Source: DASYXT01 sp035934555 | GTDB lineage: Bacteria; Verrucomicrobiota; Verrucomicrobiia; Limisphaerales; UBA8199 | Direction of reading: 5' to 3' | Length of the DNA: 58,727 bases | Assembly (NCBI GenBank): GCA_035934555.1 | Contig: DASYXT010000045.1 | Coordinates: 1-58,727 of the forward strand | In this document: positions 51,222-58,727 of the stretch, piece by piece | Position numbering within the stretch: position 1 is the stretch's first letter | How the letters are laid out: each line of letters begins with the position of its first letter | Made by a program: the position numbers and the translations under genes | The notes under the pieces: generated by a model | Databases searched by the model: none | Told to the model about the DNA's origin: nothing | The model's input: only the letters and a program-made list of their open reading frames with translations

Positions 51222-53516
51222 TCAGAATTGGGACTGAAGGCTCCTGGGCACGTAGCTGCGGTTTTTGTTCAAAACCACCCCAACATTGGTCTTGGACTCC
51301 GCCAGGAGGGCGCTGGCGCGCTGGATGACGTTCACGTCCGTTTTCTCGCTTTCGACCACCATCAGCACCACGTCCATGAACCTTGCCAACCGAGGCGTAA
51401 GGCTGATCTGGCTGACCGGCGGCATATCAAACAGGATGTAATCATAATCGCTGGCCTTGAGCTTGGGGACCAGGCTCTTGAACCGTTTCGGCAGGACGCC
51501 GGGCAGCTTGTCGCCGCCGGCGCTTTCGCTCACCACGTAAAGGTTGTCCTGGACCATGGCGTCGCCTCGTTTCGCGGCCTCCAGCGCTTCATCCAGCCCG
51601 TAAGCAAGGTCGCCCCTGGCAAAGTGGCGGGCGGCGCCGTTCTGCACGTTCATATCCACCAGCAACACGTTGCCCTCACCCGTTTCTGACAACGAAGCGG
51701 CCAAACCCGCCGCCACCGTCGAGACTCCTGCCCTTTCGCCGCAGCTTGTTACCGCCACCAACTTGGGCTTGTGGGTCATGTTCTTCATCTCGAAAAAGGC
51801 CACTAAGCGATCGCGCAACGTTTCCAGGAACGGTCGTAGGGCGTGCTTCGGGTCCCATGGCGCGATTTCCATCTCGCCGGGGCCGCTTCCAGGTTCGCGC
51901 CGCAACGACGGTCGTTGCTCCACTTCCCCATTCTCGAATGGCGCTTCGCCCGCCGTCAGTAACGCCCGGCCCTTCCCCGGCGGCAGACTCAGATTCCGGC
52001 CGTTCAAGCGCAACTCCGGGATGGAAAGAAACAAGGGCAGGTGGAGCTTGCTTTCCACCTCCGCCGGGCGCCGCAGCGAACGGTCGAGGTAAAACTCGAT
52101 CAGGAAAGCCAGCCCGAACGCCGCGCCGAGGCCGCCAAGAAAGATCCCGGCGATGATCTTCAGGCGTTTGGATGGGGCGCCCAGCGGCGGTGAGGGGGCC
52201 TGGATAATGCTGATGTTGAACACCCGGCCCGCCCCCAGCCGCTCCTCCGTTTTTGATTGATCCTGCTTTTCAGAAAACCGCTTGTACTGCGCCTCCTGCA
52301 AGTCTAACCGCGTTTGCAGTTCCGTAATCCGCCCCTCCGCCTCGTTCAAGGTTGCGGCCCGGGTCTGCACGCCCGCCAGGCTGTCTTTGAGCGCCTTGAC
52401 CCGCGACCGAAGCGCGCTGACTCGCGCCGTCTCGGTTTCCAGATCCAGCGGCAAGCCCGATGTCCCGGCCGAAACCTGATTGGTTGGCGGCAAGCGAACC
52501 GCCAGCAAACCCCGGTTTTCAGTCTCCAGCCGCCCCTTTTGCTTTTCCAGATCGGCGATTTGTTCCCGTACCTCCCTAACCGGCGAGCTGGAGGGCATGT
52601 AAGTCAGCAGCAACTCCTGCTCCTTCTGCCTGAGCGCCGCCACGAGACTCAGGATCCTTGTGTATTCGGAGGTCTTCTCGGCCGAAACCGCCGCGGGAGA
52701 GTTTGTCGCCGCCGGCTCATTGGTCAACGCCGGCACGGCGCCGGGCAGGAACTTCGTAAGCGCGCTCAAGGTTGCCTCATGCTCCGCCAGGTCGGCCTCG
52801 GAGTTGATAATCTGTTCCCGGAGCTTGGCAATCTGCTCGTTGCAATTCTTCTCGGCGTCCGCCAGCGAGGTCACCCCCAGTTTTTCCTTCGCCTTTTCCA
52901 GTTCCTCCCGCGTTTGGTCCAGGCGGGTGCGACGCTCATCAATCTCCCGTGTCAGCGCTTCATCCAAAGCGCCGACGGCGTGGATCGCGGTGTGCTTCTT
53001 GAAATAAGCCTCGATGATCTGCTGCAATACCGGCTGCACAATCGTTGGGTTGGCACTCAGGAATTTCAGGTCCAGCACGCTCGTATTCTTCGGCACCTCG
53101 ACCGACAAGCTCTTGCTTATCGCCACCGCCGCTTGATCAACGCCCGCTTCCCCGCCTGCGCCCTTGCCCAGGATCTTCTCCGGCCCGATTGCCCTGGCCA
53201 CGTCCTGCGCCACGCTGAAATTATTGAGCACCTCCATTTCCGTGTTCATTATGGTGTCGCCGCGCGTCTCCGGCACGCGAACCCTCGGGTCATTCGGCTC
53301 GCTCGTCTGGCTCGGCGTCTCGCTCTCCAGCACATACCGGACGTAGAGCTTGGCGTCTGACTCATACGTTCGCGGAATCACGATGTACGCACAGGCCGCC
53401 GCCGCAATCGCAAGGCCGCACAAGATTAAAATCTTCCCCTTGTGCCGGAAAACGACGTACAGAATGTCTCCCAGGTTCATTCCCGGACCCGGTTCGCCTG
53501 GCGTTCTTTCACTCAT
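51222..53516 (-). CDS. Wzc-like polysaccharide chain-length protein with degenerate P-loop
   Basis: 764 residues. A Wzz domain with a first membrane helix near 28-48, long coiled coil (about 180-430), second helix near 450-475, then a cytoplasmic BY-kinase-like domain. Walker A is SCGERAGVST (591-600): the lysine expected before Ser-Thr is Val. The A' motif LLVDMNVQ and Walker B ILFDMPP are present. Only one tyrosine lies near the C-terminus, so there is no phosphorylation cluster. It may regulate length without kinase activity. A 26-residue basic-acidic segment links the second helix to the kinase domain. Confidence 0.92.
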   Translation of the reverse strand: MSERTPGEPGPGMNLGDILYVVFRHKGKILILCGLAIAAAACAYIVIPRTYESDAKLYVRYVLESETPSQTSEPNDPRVRVPETRGDTIMNTEMEVLNNFSVAQDVARAIGPEKILGKGAGGEAGVDQAAVAISKSLSVEVPKNTSVLDLKFLSANPTIVQPVLQQIIEAYFKKHTAIHAVGALDEALTREIDERRTRLDQTREELEKAKEKLGVTSLADAEKNCNEQIAKLREQIINSEADLAEHEATLSALTKFLPGAVPALTNEPAATNSPAAVSAEKTSEYTRILSLVAALRQKEQELLLTYMPSSSPVREVREQIADLEKQKGRLETENRGLLAVRLPPTNQVSAGTSGLPLDLETETARVSALRSRVKALKDSLAGVQTRAATLNEAEGRITELQTRLDLQEAQYKRFSEKQDQSKTEERLGAGRVFNISIIQAPSPPLGAPSKRLKIIAGIFLGGLGAAFGLAFLIEFYLDRSLRRPAEVESKLHLPLFLSIPELRLNGRNLSLPPGKGRALLTAGEAPFENGEVEQRPSLRREPGSGPGEMEIAPWDPKHALRPFLETLRDRLVAFFEMKNMTHKPKLVAVTSCGERAGVSTVAAGLAASLSETGEGNVLLVDMNVQNGAARHFARGDLAYGLDEALEAAKRGDAMVQDNLYVVSESAGGDKLPGVLPKRFKSLVPKLKASDYDYILFDMPPVSQISLTPRLARFMDVVLMVVESEKTDVNVIQRASALLAESKTNVGVVLNKNRSYVPRSLQSQF

Positions 53517-53540
53517 GGGGATGGCTCATAACGGGGTTGC

Positions 53541-54590
53541 TCACGAGAGATGAGGGTAGATCATTCTTCCCGCCAGCCGCAACAACGGCAGCGGCAGCCG
53601 GCGAAAAACGCGCGTCCCCCAACCCTCCGCGCCGTCGCCGCTCATCACGAACAACTCCTCCCTCAAATCATACCGGCAATAGTCGAGCTTTTGCTCCCGC
53701 GCTCCAAACCCAACCTTAAACCGACGCAGTCCCTCGTTGCCCATCGAGGTCCGCCCAAGGCTCAAGTGCTCAATTCCTTCCCGGGCCAGCCTCTTCATCG
53801 ACTCCCACATAACCAGGTTGTTCGCCCGTAATTCCTGCCACCGATAATCCGAAGCTCCAAATTTATAAATCGCCTCCCGCTCCTTCTTAAAAAAAACGGC
53901 CGCTGCTACCGGCCGCTTCGCAGTAGCGATAGCAACGAATCCCTGCTTGGCCTCCAGCACGTGCCGCGCGATGTTTTCAAAAAATCTCCAGGGTTGCGGC
54001 GGTATCCCTTGGCGTTTCCGCGTCAGGCAGTGCAGCTCAAAATACGTCCGCATCGCCACCTCGTCCTGCCTGAATTCGACCTTGAGTCCTGCGCTGCCGG
54101 CCTTGCGCAACGCGCGCCGCGTGGCCCCCCCCATTCGATCCAGCATCGCCTGCTCGTTTGGCTCGAGCTCTATCCGATGGCCGTAAAATTGAACCGAAGG
54201 CGATGAGCCCTGCCACTGTCGGGTGCCCCCCCGGCACTCCAGAAACCTCCACTTCCTCCTTTTACCGTAACTCAAAGCCTGCCTATAAAATGCGGATGTG
54301 TCCCCACCGTCCTCGCTGAGCACAAAACAAGAATCCGTAAAGGGCAACGATACGCCTCTGCGTCCAAGCAACCGGCCCGAGACCTCCATGACAGGCAAGG
54401 TTCCAAGCAAACGATCGCCGGCGAATGAGGCAATATACGCCGGCTGGTGCCCGTACGTGCCCTGCAAGACCCTCGCCCAGGCGCTTCCGTGAAAGAACCC
54501 TGCTCCGGGCAGTTGCTGTACCAAGCAGTCCCAATTCCGCACCTCGATGGGGTTGACTATTGCCAGCTCCACCCTTGCCGTCAGACCCAT
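53541..54590 (-). CDS. FemAB-like GNAT transferase (second copy)
   Basis: 349 residues from ATG 54590. The family pattern resembles the copy at 26329: GAGFFHGSAWARVL near the start, MGGATRRALRKAGSAGL in the middle, and IYKFGASDYRWQELRANNLVMW near the end. This suggests transfer of an amino-acyl or acyl group in envelope synthesis. It lies 24 bp upstream of the Wzc-like gene. A GTG at 54608 is an alternative start. Confidence 0.85.
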   Translation of the reverse strand: MGLTARVELAIVNPIEVRNWDCLVQQLPGAGFFHGSAWARVLQGTYGHQPAYIASFAGDRLLGTLPVMEVSGRLLGRRGVSLPFTDSCFVLSEDGGDTSAFYRQALSYGKRRKWRFLECRGGTRQWQGSSPSVQFYGHRIELEPNEQAMLDRMGGATRRALRKAGSAGLKVEFRQDEVAMRTYFELHCLTRKRQGIPPQPWRFFENIARHVLEAKQGFVAIATAKRPVAAAVFFKKEREAIYKFGASDYRWQELRANNLVMWESMKRLAREGIEHLSLGRTSMGNEGLRRFKVGFGAREQKLDYCRYDLREELFVMSGDGAEGWGTRVFRRLPLPLLRLAGRMIYPHLS

Positions 54591-54813
54591 CGCATTGCCC
54601 TGCAACACAACTTGAAATCCCGATGTAACCCTGCGACCGTGCTTACCTTACACCCGCCCGTTCAAATTCCTGCAAAGCTCCGCACGTGCAGGTTTTTGCT
54701 CTTCCCCGCAAATCTCTTATCCCGTCCGCTTTGCTCTGCGGCCCTGCTCTACCGCTCACCGCCCCGCATTCCCCCCGCTCGGTGAGAAGAGAAAGTGGCG
54801 GGGAGGACTTGGC

Positions 54814-55404
54814 CTACGCTGCAACGCTCATCGTCACCGCAGCCAATGACGGCATCATTTCCGCCACCCGTCGCTCTTCTACCGTCACCGCCCGTCGGTC
54901 CACTTCCGTCAGCGTCGTCCGCCCAAGGAAATCCAAAAGTATCTGCACCCGCTCACGCGCCGGCAAAACCCGCACCACCACGCCGCGCGTCCCCAGAAAA
55001 GCCCCCTCCGCCACGGTGACCTCAGTGCCAGGAGCGAGCCTTTCTTCCACCGGCATGGGTTCCTCAGATCCGATACACTGCCTCAACTCCTCAATCACTT
55101 CGTCGGGCACTGACGGTACCCTGGCGCCAAAATGCACCAGGCTGCTGACCCCATAGATGTGCCGAATCTGGTCGGCCCGCTCGGCAAGGTCACAGCGTAC
55201 AAAAACGTAACCCGGAAAAAGCGGCTCAATAACCCGCACTACGCCCCGCCGGGTGGCCCTCTCGAGCCGCAAACGCGGGTTGAAAACCTCCAGCCCGAGC
55301 CGCTTCGCAATACTTGAGGCGGCGATATGCTCGTGCTTCGGCTGCGTTCGCGCACAGTACCATGGCAGCAGCCGACGGCAAGAATCTCTTACTTCGCAAT
55401 GCAT
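54814..55404 (-). CDS. NusG/RfaH-like transcription antiterminator
   Basis: 196 residues. The NGN domain starts with LPWYCARTQPKHEHIAA and contains LFPGYVFVRCD. The C-terminal KOW has GAFLGTRGVVVRVL. Specialised NusG paralogues (RfaH, LoaP) load onto RNA polymerase near the start of very long polysaccharide operons and block premature termination. This gene is the first of an unbroken minus-strand array of about 47 kb, and a sigma-54 promoter match lies about 110 bp upstream. It is not the housekeeping NusG, judged by context. The gap to the next gene is 205-223 bp. Confidence 0.9.
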   Translation of the reverse strand: MHCEVRDSCRRLLPWYCARTQPKHEHIAASSIAKRLGLEVFNPRLRLERATRRGVVRVIEPLFPGYVFVRCDLAERADQIRHIYGVSSLVHFGARVPSVPDEVIEELRQCIGSEEPMPVEERLAPGTEVTVAEGAFLGTRGVVVRVLPARERVQILLDFLGRTTLTEVDRRAVTVEERRVAEMMPSLAAVTMSVAA

Positions 55405-55514
55405 TGAGCGTGGATGATTATAGGCACAGCCCGTTCTTGAGCAACGCCGAACACTACGGAACTGCTTACCGTCATATACCCGACAAGATATTGTTTTTCA
55501 ATCAAACCTGCGTC

Positions 55515-55530
55515 AGCAACTCGCGTGCCC
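55515..55530 (-). promoter_or_regulatory. Sigma-54 (-24/-12) promoter of the NusG-led array
   Basis: On the minus strand GGGCACGCGAGTTGCT matches TGGCACG-N4-TTGCW at all but the first base, with exact spacing. A start of transcription near 55504 would leave a leader of about 100 nt before ATG 55404. PrsR, encoded at 8375, is the expected activator. Confidence 0.8.
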
Positions 55531-55566
55531 AGCCGCCACGGCCGGTATCGCAGCGGACAAAAATGG

Positions 55567-55581
55567 CACAAACGGCGTGCG
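55567..55581 (-). promoter_or_regulatory. Candidate activator site, GCAC-N7-GTGC
   Basis: ATGGCACAAACGGCGTGCG here resembles ATGGCACAAAAACGTGCG at 7209-7226, upstream of the other sigma-54 promoter. Both are short inverted repeats within about 200 bp upstream of a -24/-12 element. Binding by PrsR is an inference. Confidence 0.45.
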
Positions 55582-55678
55582 CTGAAACAAAAACAGGGCA
55601 AAACCTGCCAATTGACGCCACACCCCCTCCCCCGATAGGCTGTGCGTATGGTGGGCGAAACCAAAAAAGTGCGCTAAA

Positions 55679-55695
55679 AAGTGGCTGAGCCACTT
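55679..55695. repeat. 7-bp inverted repeat AAGTGGC-TGA-GCCACTT
   Basis: Short perfect palindrome in the divergent space between the NusG-like gene and the secreted-protein gene, about 60 bp before the latter's start. It could be an operator. No sigma-54 match was found for the plus-strand gene. The interval 55405-55755 otherwise holds no gene. Confidence 0.5.
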
Positions 55696-55755
55696 GCCAC
55701 GTGTGGTATCATGGGTTCCATAAAATTGGAATCTGTATTGCCAGAAAGAATGACT

Positions 55756-56574
55756 ATGAAAAAAAATAATGTTCAGGCGATGGTAGTCGGGGCGGCTTGC
55801 CTTGGCCTGGCGGTGCACCTTGGTGCGCTGAACGCCCACGCGCAGACAAACCTCGTCCCAAATGGAAGTTTTGAGGCAGGCCCGGCCGGGGTCCAGACGT
55901 TTACAGGCTGGAATTGGCTGGGACCCGCAGATAACTTCAGCAACTATGGAGTGGCGCAATCGACCAGCTATCCCGACGTGGCCGAGGACGGCAATTATTA
56001 CGCCTACTTTCGCGGGCATCCCACCGACAATTCCCAGGATTGCCTTGGCACGACGGTCAATGTGACCGTGGGCGGGCTATACCACATCAGTTTCTACGTG
56101 GGCACAGACGGACCGACCGCGGGAACAGGTGCGGCGCTGTGGGCCGTTATCGGGACGTCCTTCGGGATCGATTTGACTCAGGATGTGCTGCTGGCGGCTT
56201 TTTACGCCGATTCTTCAAACGCCATACCCTACCGCCAGTTCAGCGTTAATTACCTCGCGACGACCGCATGGCCGATATTGTCGTTTCATGGCATCAACGC
56301 CACCAACGGGATGGCGGCCACCAATGCGGTGCTGCTCGACAACATCTGGATGACGCCCGCGTACCCGCCGTTGAAGCTGAGCCTGTCCGGATCCAACGAG
56401 CTGGTGTTTCAGTGGCCGTTCACCAACAGCCCTTACCGCCTGCAAGCCAACTCTTGGCCCACGACAACCAATTGGACAACCTTGACGAACGCGCCGGTCA
56501 ACGCGGGCACCAACAGCCAGATCGTACTGACCGCGGATGCCAGCCAACAGTTTTACAGGCTGACCCTGCCGTAG
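55756..56574 (+). CDS. Secreted protein with DUF642/carbohydrate-binding-like domain
   Basis: 272 residues. The signal peptide (about 1-31) ends at HAQ. NLVPNGSFEAGP opens a DUF642-like jelly-roll that extends to about residue 195 (ends LLDNIWMTP). The C-terminal 70 residues (FQWPFTNSPYRLQ and later QQFYRLTLP) are a small module often seen at the end of exported verrucomicrobial proteins. Probably an envelope or matrix glycan-binding protein; it has no sorting helix. I chose ATG 55756, with AGAAAG at a suitable distance, rather than ATG 55750. Confidence 0.75.
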   Translation: MKKNNVQAMVVGAACLGLAVHLGALNAHAQTNLVPNGSFEAGPAGVQTFTGWNWLGPADNFSNYGVAQSTSYPDVAEDGNYYAYFRGHPTDNSQDCLGTTVNVTVGGLYHISFYVGTDGPTAGTGAALWAVIGTSFGIDLTQDVLLAAFYADSSNAIPYRQFSVNYLATTAWPILSFHGINATNGMAATNAVLLDNIWMTPAYPPLKLSLSGSNELVFQWPFTNSPYRLQANSWPTTTNWTTLTNAPVNAGTNSQIVLTADASQQFYRLTLP

Positions 56575-56590
56575 CCGGCTTGGTCCTTGA

Positions 56591-58180
56591 ATGAAACTCA
56601 GCGGGCTATCCCTCATCGGATTTGGCGCTGCCGCGCCCGGTGGTTCCGTTGTTCATGGCGTGAACCCAGCCTCCGGCGCGGGTCTGGACCCGGGTTACCA
56701 TTGGGCCACCGCGGCGGATGTCGATCAGGCGGCGCGCCTGGCCGCTGAAGGTTTCAGGGAATTCGGCCAGTGGAACCGGCAACGGCGCGCGGTTCTCTTA
56801 CGGCGCATGGCGGAGTTGTTTGAGGCCAATGCTCCGGAGCTGATTCAACGAGCGGAGCAAGAGACCGCCCTGCCGCTCGGCCGGCTGCAGACCGAAACGG
56901 CACGGACGTGCGGTCAATTGCGGTTTTTCGCGTCTTTGATCGACGAAGGCTCATGGCTGGATGCCCGGATCGACCACGGGGAACCCGAGCGGAAACCTCT
57001 GCCTAAGCCCGATGTGCGTTCGGTGCTGGTACCGCTGGGCCCGGTGGCGGTGTTCAGCTCGAGCAACTTTCCCTTCGCCTTTTCGGTAGCCGGTGGCGAT
57101 ACCGCCTCAGCCTTGGCTGCCGGGTGCCCGGTGATTGTTAAGGCGCACCAGGGGCACATGGGGGTTTCGGAGATGGTCGGGTTGCTGGCGCAACAAGCCG
57201 CGCGGGAGTGCGGCGCTCCGGAGGGTGTTTTTTCCCTCCTGTTTGGCCCGGGCCCGGAAGTCGGGATGGCTTTGGTAAAGCACCCCAGCATCAAAGCAGT
57301 CGGGTTTACCGGCTCAGTGGGCGGCGGGCGCGCCTTGATGGATGCGGCAGCGGCGCGGCCGGTGCCGATACCCGTGTACGCGGAGATGGGCAGCGTCAAC
57401 CCCGTGTTCCTTTTGCCGAGCGCTTTTCAGGCTCACGCATCCGCGGAGGCATTAGCAGCGGGCCTGCGCACATCCGCGACCATGGTGATGGGCCAGTTAT
57501 GCACCAACCCCGGCCTGGTTTTCGTGACAACCGGACCTTCCACCGAAGCCTTTCTGCGCCAGCTCACCGCCCTCATGAACTCGGCCCCCAGCGGCACCAT
57601 GCTCACCGCGAGCATCTGCCGCGCGTACCGCGAAGGAGTCGAGCGCTTCAGGTCGATGCCGGGGGTGCGATGCCTCACCGCCGCGGACTCGGATGAGGGT
57701 GTCCCGGATACCCTCGCCAGCCCCGCGCTGCTGATCACCACCGCCGGCACCTTCCTCAACTCGCCCGCCCTTATGGACGAGGTATTCGGCCCATCCACCT
57801 TGATCGTAGAATGCGCATCAACAGCCGAAATGCTGTTGGCCGCGGAAAAGCTTCAAGGCCAGCTCACCGCCAGCGTCCATGGGACCGAAGCCGAGCTGGT
57901 CCGCAACCGCGACCTGGTCGAGATGTTGAAGAGCAAAGCGGGGCGGTTGATCTGCAACGGTTTCCCAACCGGTGTCGAAGTCTGCCACGCAATGACCCAC
58001 GGAGGGCCTTACCCAGCCACGGGCGATGGCCGATCGACCTCCGTGGGCAGCCGCGCCATCCACCGCTTCGCACGGCCGGTGTCTTACCAGAATTTCCCGG
58101 ACGCGCTTTTGCCGCAGGAATTGCAGGAAAGCAATCCCTTGGGCATACACCGGCTAACGGATGGGAAATTCAGCGGGTGA
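56591..58180 (+). CDS. Aldehyde dehydrogenase, alpha-ketoglutaric semialdehyde type
   Basis: 529 residues. FSSSNFPFAFSVAGGDTASALAAG, GFTGSVGGGRAL, catalytic Glu in VYAEMGSVNP and nucleophile Cys in MGQLCTNPG agree with the NADP-dependent 2,5-dioxopentanoate (alpha-ketoglutaric semialdehyde) dehydrogenases. These act in non-phosphorylating pathways of pentoses, uronic acids or hydroxyproline. It lies 16 bp after the secreted-protein gene on the same strand. A link to uronic acid breakdown is possible but not shown. Confidence 0.88.
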   Translation: MKLSGLSLIGFGAAAPGGSVVHGVNPASGAGLDPGYHWATAADVDQAARLAAEGFREFGQWNRQRRAVLLRRMAELFEANAPELIQRAEQETALPLGRLQTETARTCGQLRFFASLIDEGSWLDARIDHGEPERKPLPKPDVRSVLVPLGPVAVFSSSNFPFAFSVAGGDTASALAAGCPVIVKAHQGHMGVSEMVGLLAQQAARECGAPEGVFSLLFGPGPEVGMALVKHPSIKAVGFTGSVGGGRALMDAAAARPVPIPVYAEMGSVNPVFLLPSAFQAHASAEALAAGLRTSATMVMGQLCTNPGLVFVTTGPSTEAFLRQLTALMNSAPSGTMLTASICRAYREGVERFRSMPGVRCLTAADSDEGVPDTLASPALLITTAGTFLNSPALMDEVFGPSTLIVECASTAEMLLAAEKLQGQLTASVHGTEAELVRNRDLVEMLKSKAGRLICNGFPTGVEVCHAMTHGGPYPATGDGRSTSVGSRAIHRFARPVSYQNFPDALLPQELQESNPLGIHRLTDGKFSG

Positions 58181-58499
58181 AGGATCTTTTCTCTCGAGCG
58201 GTGGGGGTGCCGCGACCGCGAGAGGTCTGCTTGTCGAAGAGGTTGATGGCTTCATATCGCAGTCGAGTTCCTGGGCCGTGGTTTCGTGACAGCCACACCG
58301 TTCCGGTATTTAACGGTGTTTCTTTCCGTACTATTCGGCGTTGCTGAACAAGGAATCGGTCTTATCATTACTTCCACTTAATGCATCGTGAAGCAACACA
58401 TATACCGTGTCGGGCGCTGCGGTCGCACGATGGCCACGAACAAAGACCCGCGAGTGAAGCCTGAATGAAACACACCCAAGAGACGTAACCATAAAACAT
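58181..58499. other. Intergenic stretch after the dehydrogenase gene
   Basis: CTCTCG..CGG at 58191-58201 can pair with CCGCGAGAG at 58216-58224 with a two-base bulge, a weak terminator candidate. Minus-strand ORFs here look like shadows. No other feature is seen. Confidence 0.4.
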
Positions 58500-58727
58500 A
58501 TGATAAGTACTATTGAAAAGGAAATGAATTCGATCGACACCCCTGCGGCGGCTTCGCCCCAGCATGTCATCGAAAGGGAGGTCAACAGTCTTATGGCGTG
58601 GCTCCCGGATCGGACACAGTTGTCCAGCGAGGAACGCCGCGGGATCATCGCCCGTTACGCGGCCGTGCTGGAGGGCAATTTTATTTATTGGATGACGGGT
58701 ACCTATCTCGCGGCTCGCTCGCCCGAG
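58500..58727 (+). CDS. N-terminal part of an unrecognised protein (runs off the window)
   Basis: From ATG 58500 an open frame continues to the right edge (76 codons). The first 25 residues look flexible. The rest is helical (EREVNSLMAWL, SSEERRGIIARYAAVLEGNF, YWMTGTYLAARS). The pattern loosely recalls heme-oxygenase-like iron redox proteins, but this is a guess from style and not a firm homology. ATG 58524 is an alternative start. Confidence 0.55.
   Translation, partial: MISTIEKEMNSIDTPAAASPQHVIEREVNSLMAWLPDRTQLSSEERRGIIARYAAVLEGNFIYWMTGTYLAARSPE

Noticed and set aside
52314..53360. Long plus-strand open frame of 348 codons
   Set aside because: It is the complement of the coiled-coil part of the Wzc-like gene and has no recognisable motifs; GC-rich antisense frames are commonly open.
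55405..55514. RfaH-type ops/JUMPstart element in the leader of the array
   Set aside because: I could not find a GGCGGTAGCGTGC-like sequence; a LoaP-type hairpin signal cannot be excluded by eye.

Overview
The window looks like part of a chromosome from a GC-rich Verrucomicrobiota bacterium (Limisphaerales/Pedosphaera-like). That placement rests on a VPDGG-type C-terminal sorting signal, an exosortase with the PrsK/PrsR two-component pair, a PrsT-like TPR lipoprotein, and many short dispersed 'word' repeats. It is inferred from gene content, not from a marker gene. Almost the whole window is one exopolysaccharide/exosortase locus.

Layout. (1) 0.2-4.8 kb, plus strand: a sugar-priming module of a DegT/PglE-type aminotransferase, a PglC/WcaJ-type phosphoglycosyl transferase with a misplaced Rossmann domain, and a FlaA1/CapD-type NDP-sugar 4,6-dehydratase. 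(2) 4.8-8.1 kb: a small two-helix protein, a VKOR-DsbA disulfide-forming fusion, and a sorted VPDGG-CTERM surface protein behind a sigma-54 promoter. (3) 8.4-19.6 kb, minus strand: PrsR, PrsK, a PrsT-like TPR lipoprotein, exosortase, an outer-membrane barrel and a degraded RmlD-like protein. (4) 19.8-26.2 kb, minus: a tightly overlapping six-gene operon (hexapeptide acyltransferase, SDR, AMP-ligase, acyl carrier protein, NadE-like PP-loop synthetase, AsnB-like amidotransferase), probably an acyl/amide decoration pathway. (5) 26.3-51.0 kb, minus: FemAB-like transferase, glycosyltransferases, tRNA-Cys, UDP-glucose dehydrogenase and epimerase, a second AsnB, polysaccharide deacetylases, Wzx flippase, beta-helix protein, methyltransferases, Wzy polymerase and a deacetylase-glycosyltransferase fusion. 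(6) 51.2-55.4 kb, minus: a Wzc-like chain-length protein with a degenerate P-loop, a second FemAB-like protein and, at the head of the array, a NusG/RfaH-type antiterminator. (7) 55.8-58.7 kb, plus: a secreted protein, an alpha-ketoglutaric semialdehyde-type dehydrogenase and the start of an unrecognised gene.

How it may work together. PrsK/PrsR probably activate sigma-54 promoters. I see good matches upstream of the sorted protein gene and upstream of the NusG-like gene. The NusG paralogue would then carry RNA polymerase through the long run of minus-strand genes (about 47 kb co-directional). The priming module loads a dideoxy amino sugar on the lipid carrier, glycosyltransferases extend it, Wzx/Wzy/Wzc export and polymerise it, and exosortase couples sorted proteins to the envelope. 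No Wza-type export channel and no separate EpsI gene are visible in the window.

The least explained structures are: a 95-bp leader repeat carrying a conserved mini-ORF in front of two unrelated genes; palindromic and word-like repeats that enter reading frames without breaking them; a decayed second copy of the wzc 3' end that marks an old junction; and the ACP/ligase/NadE/AsnB operon.
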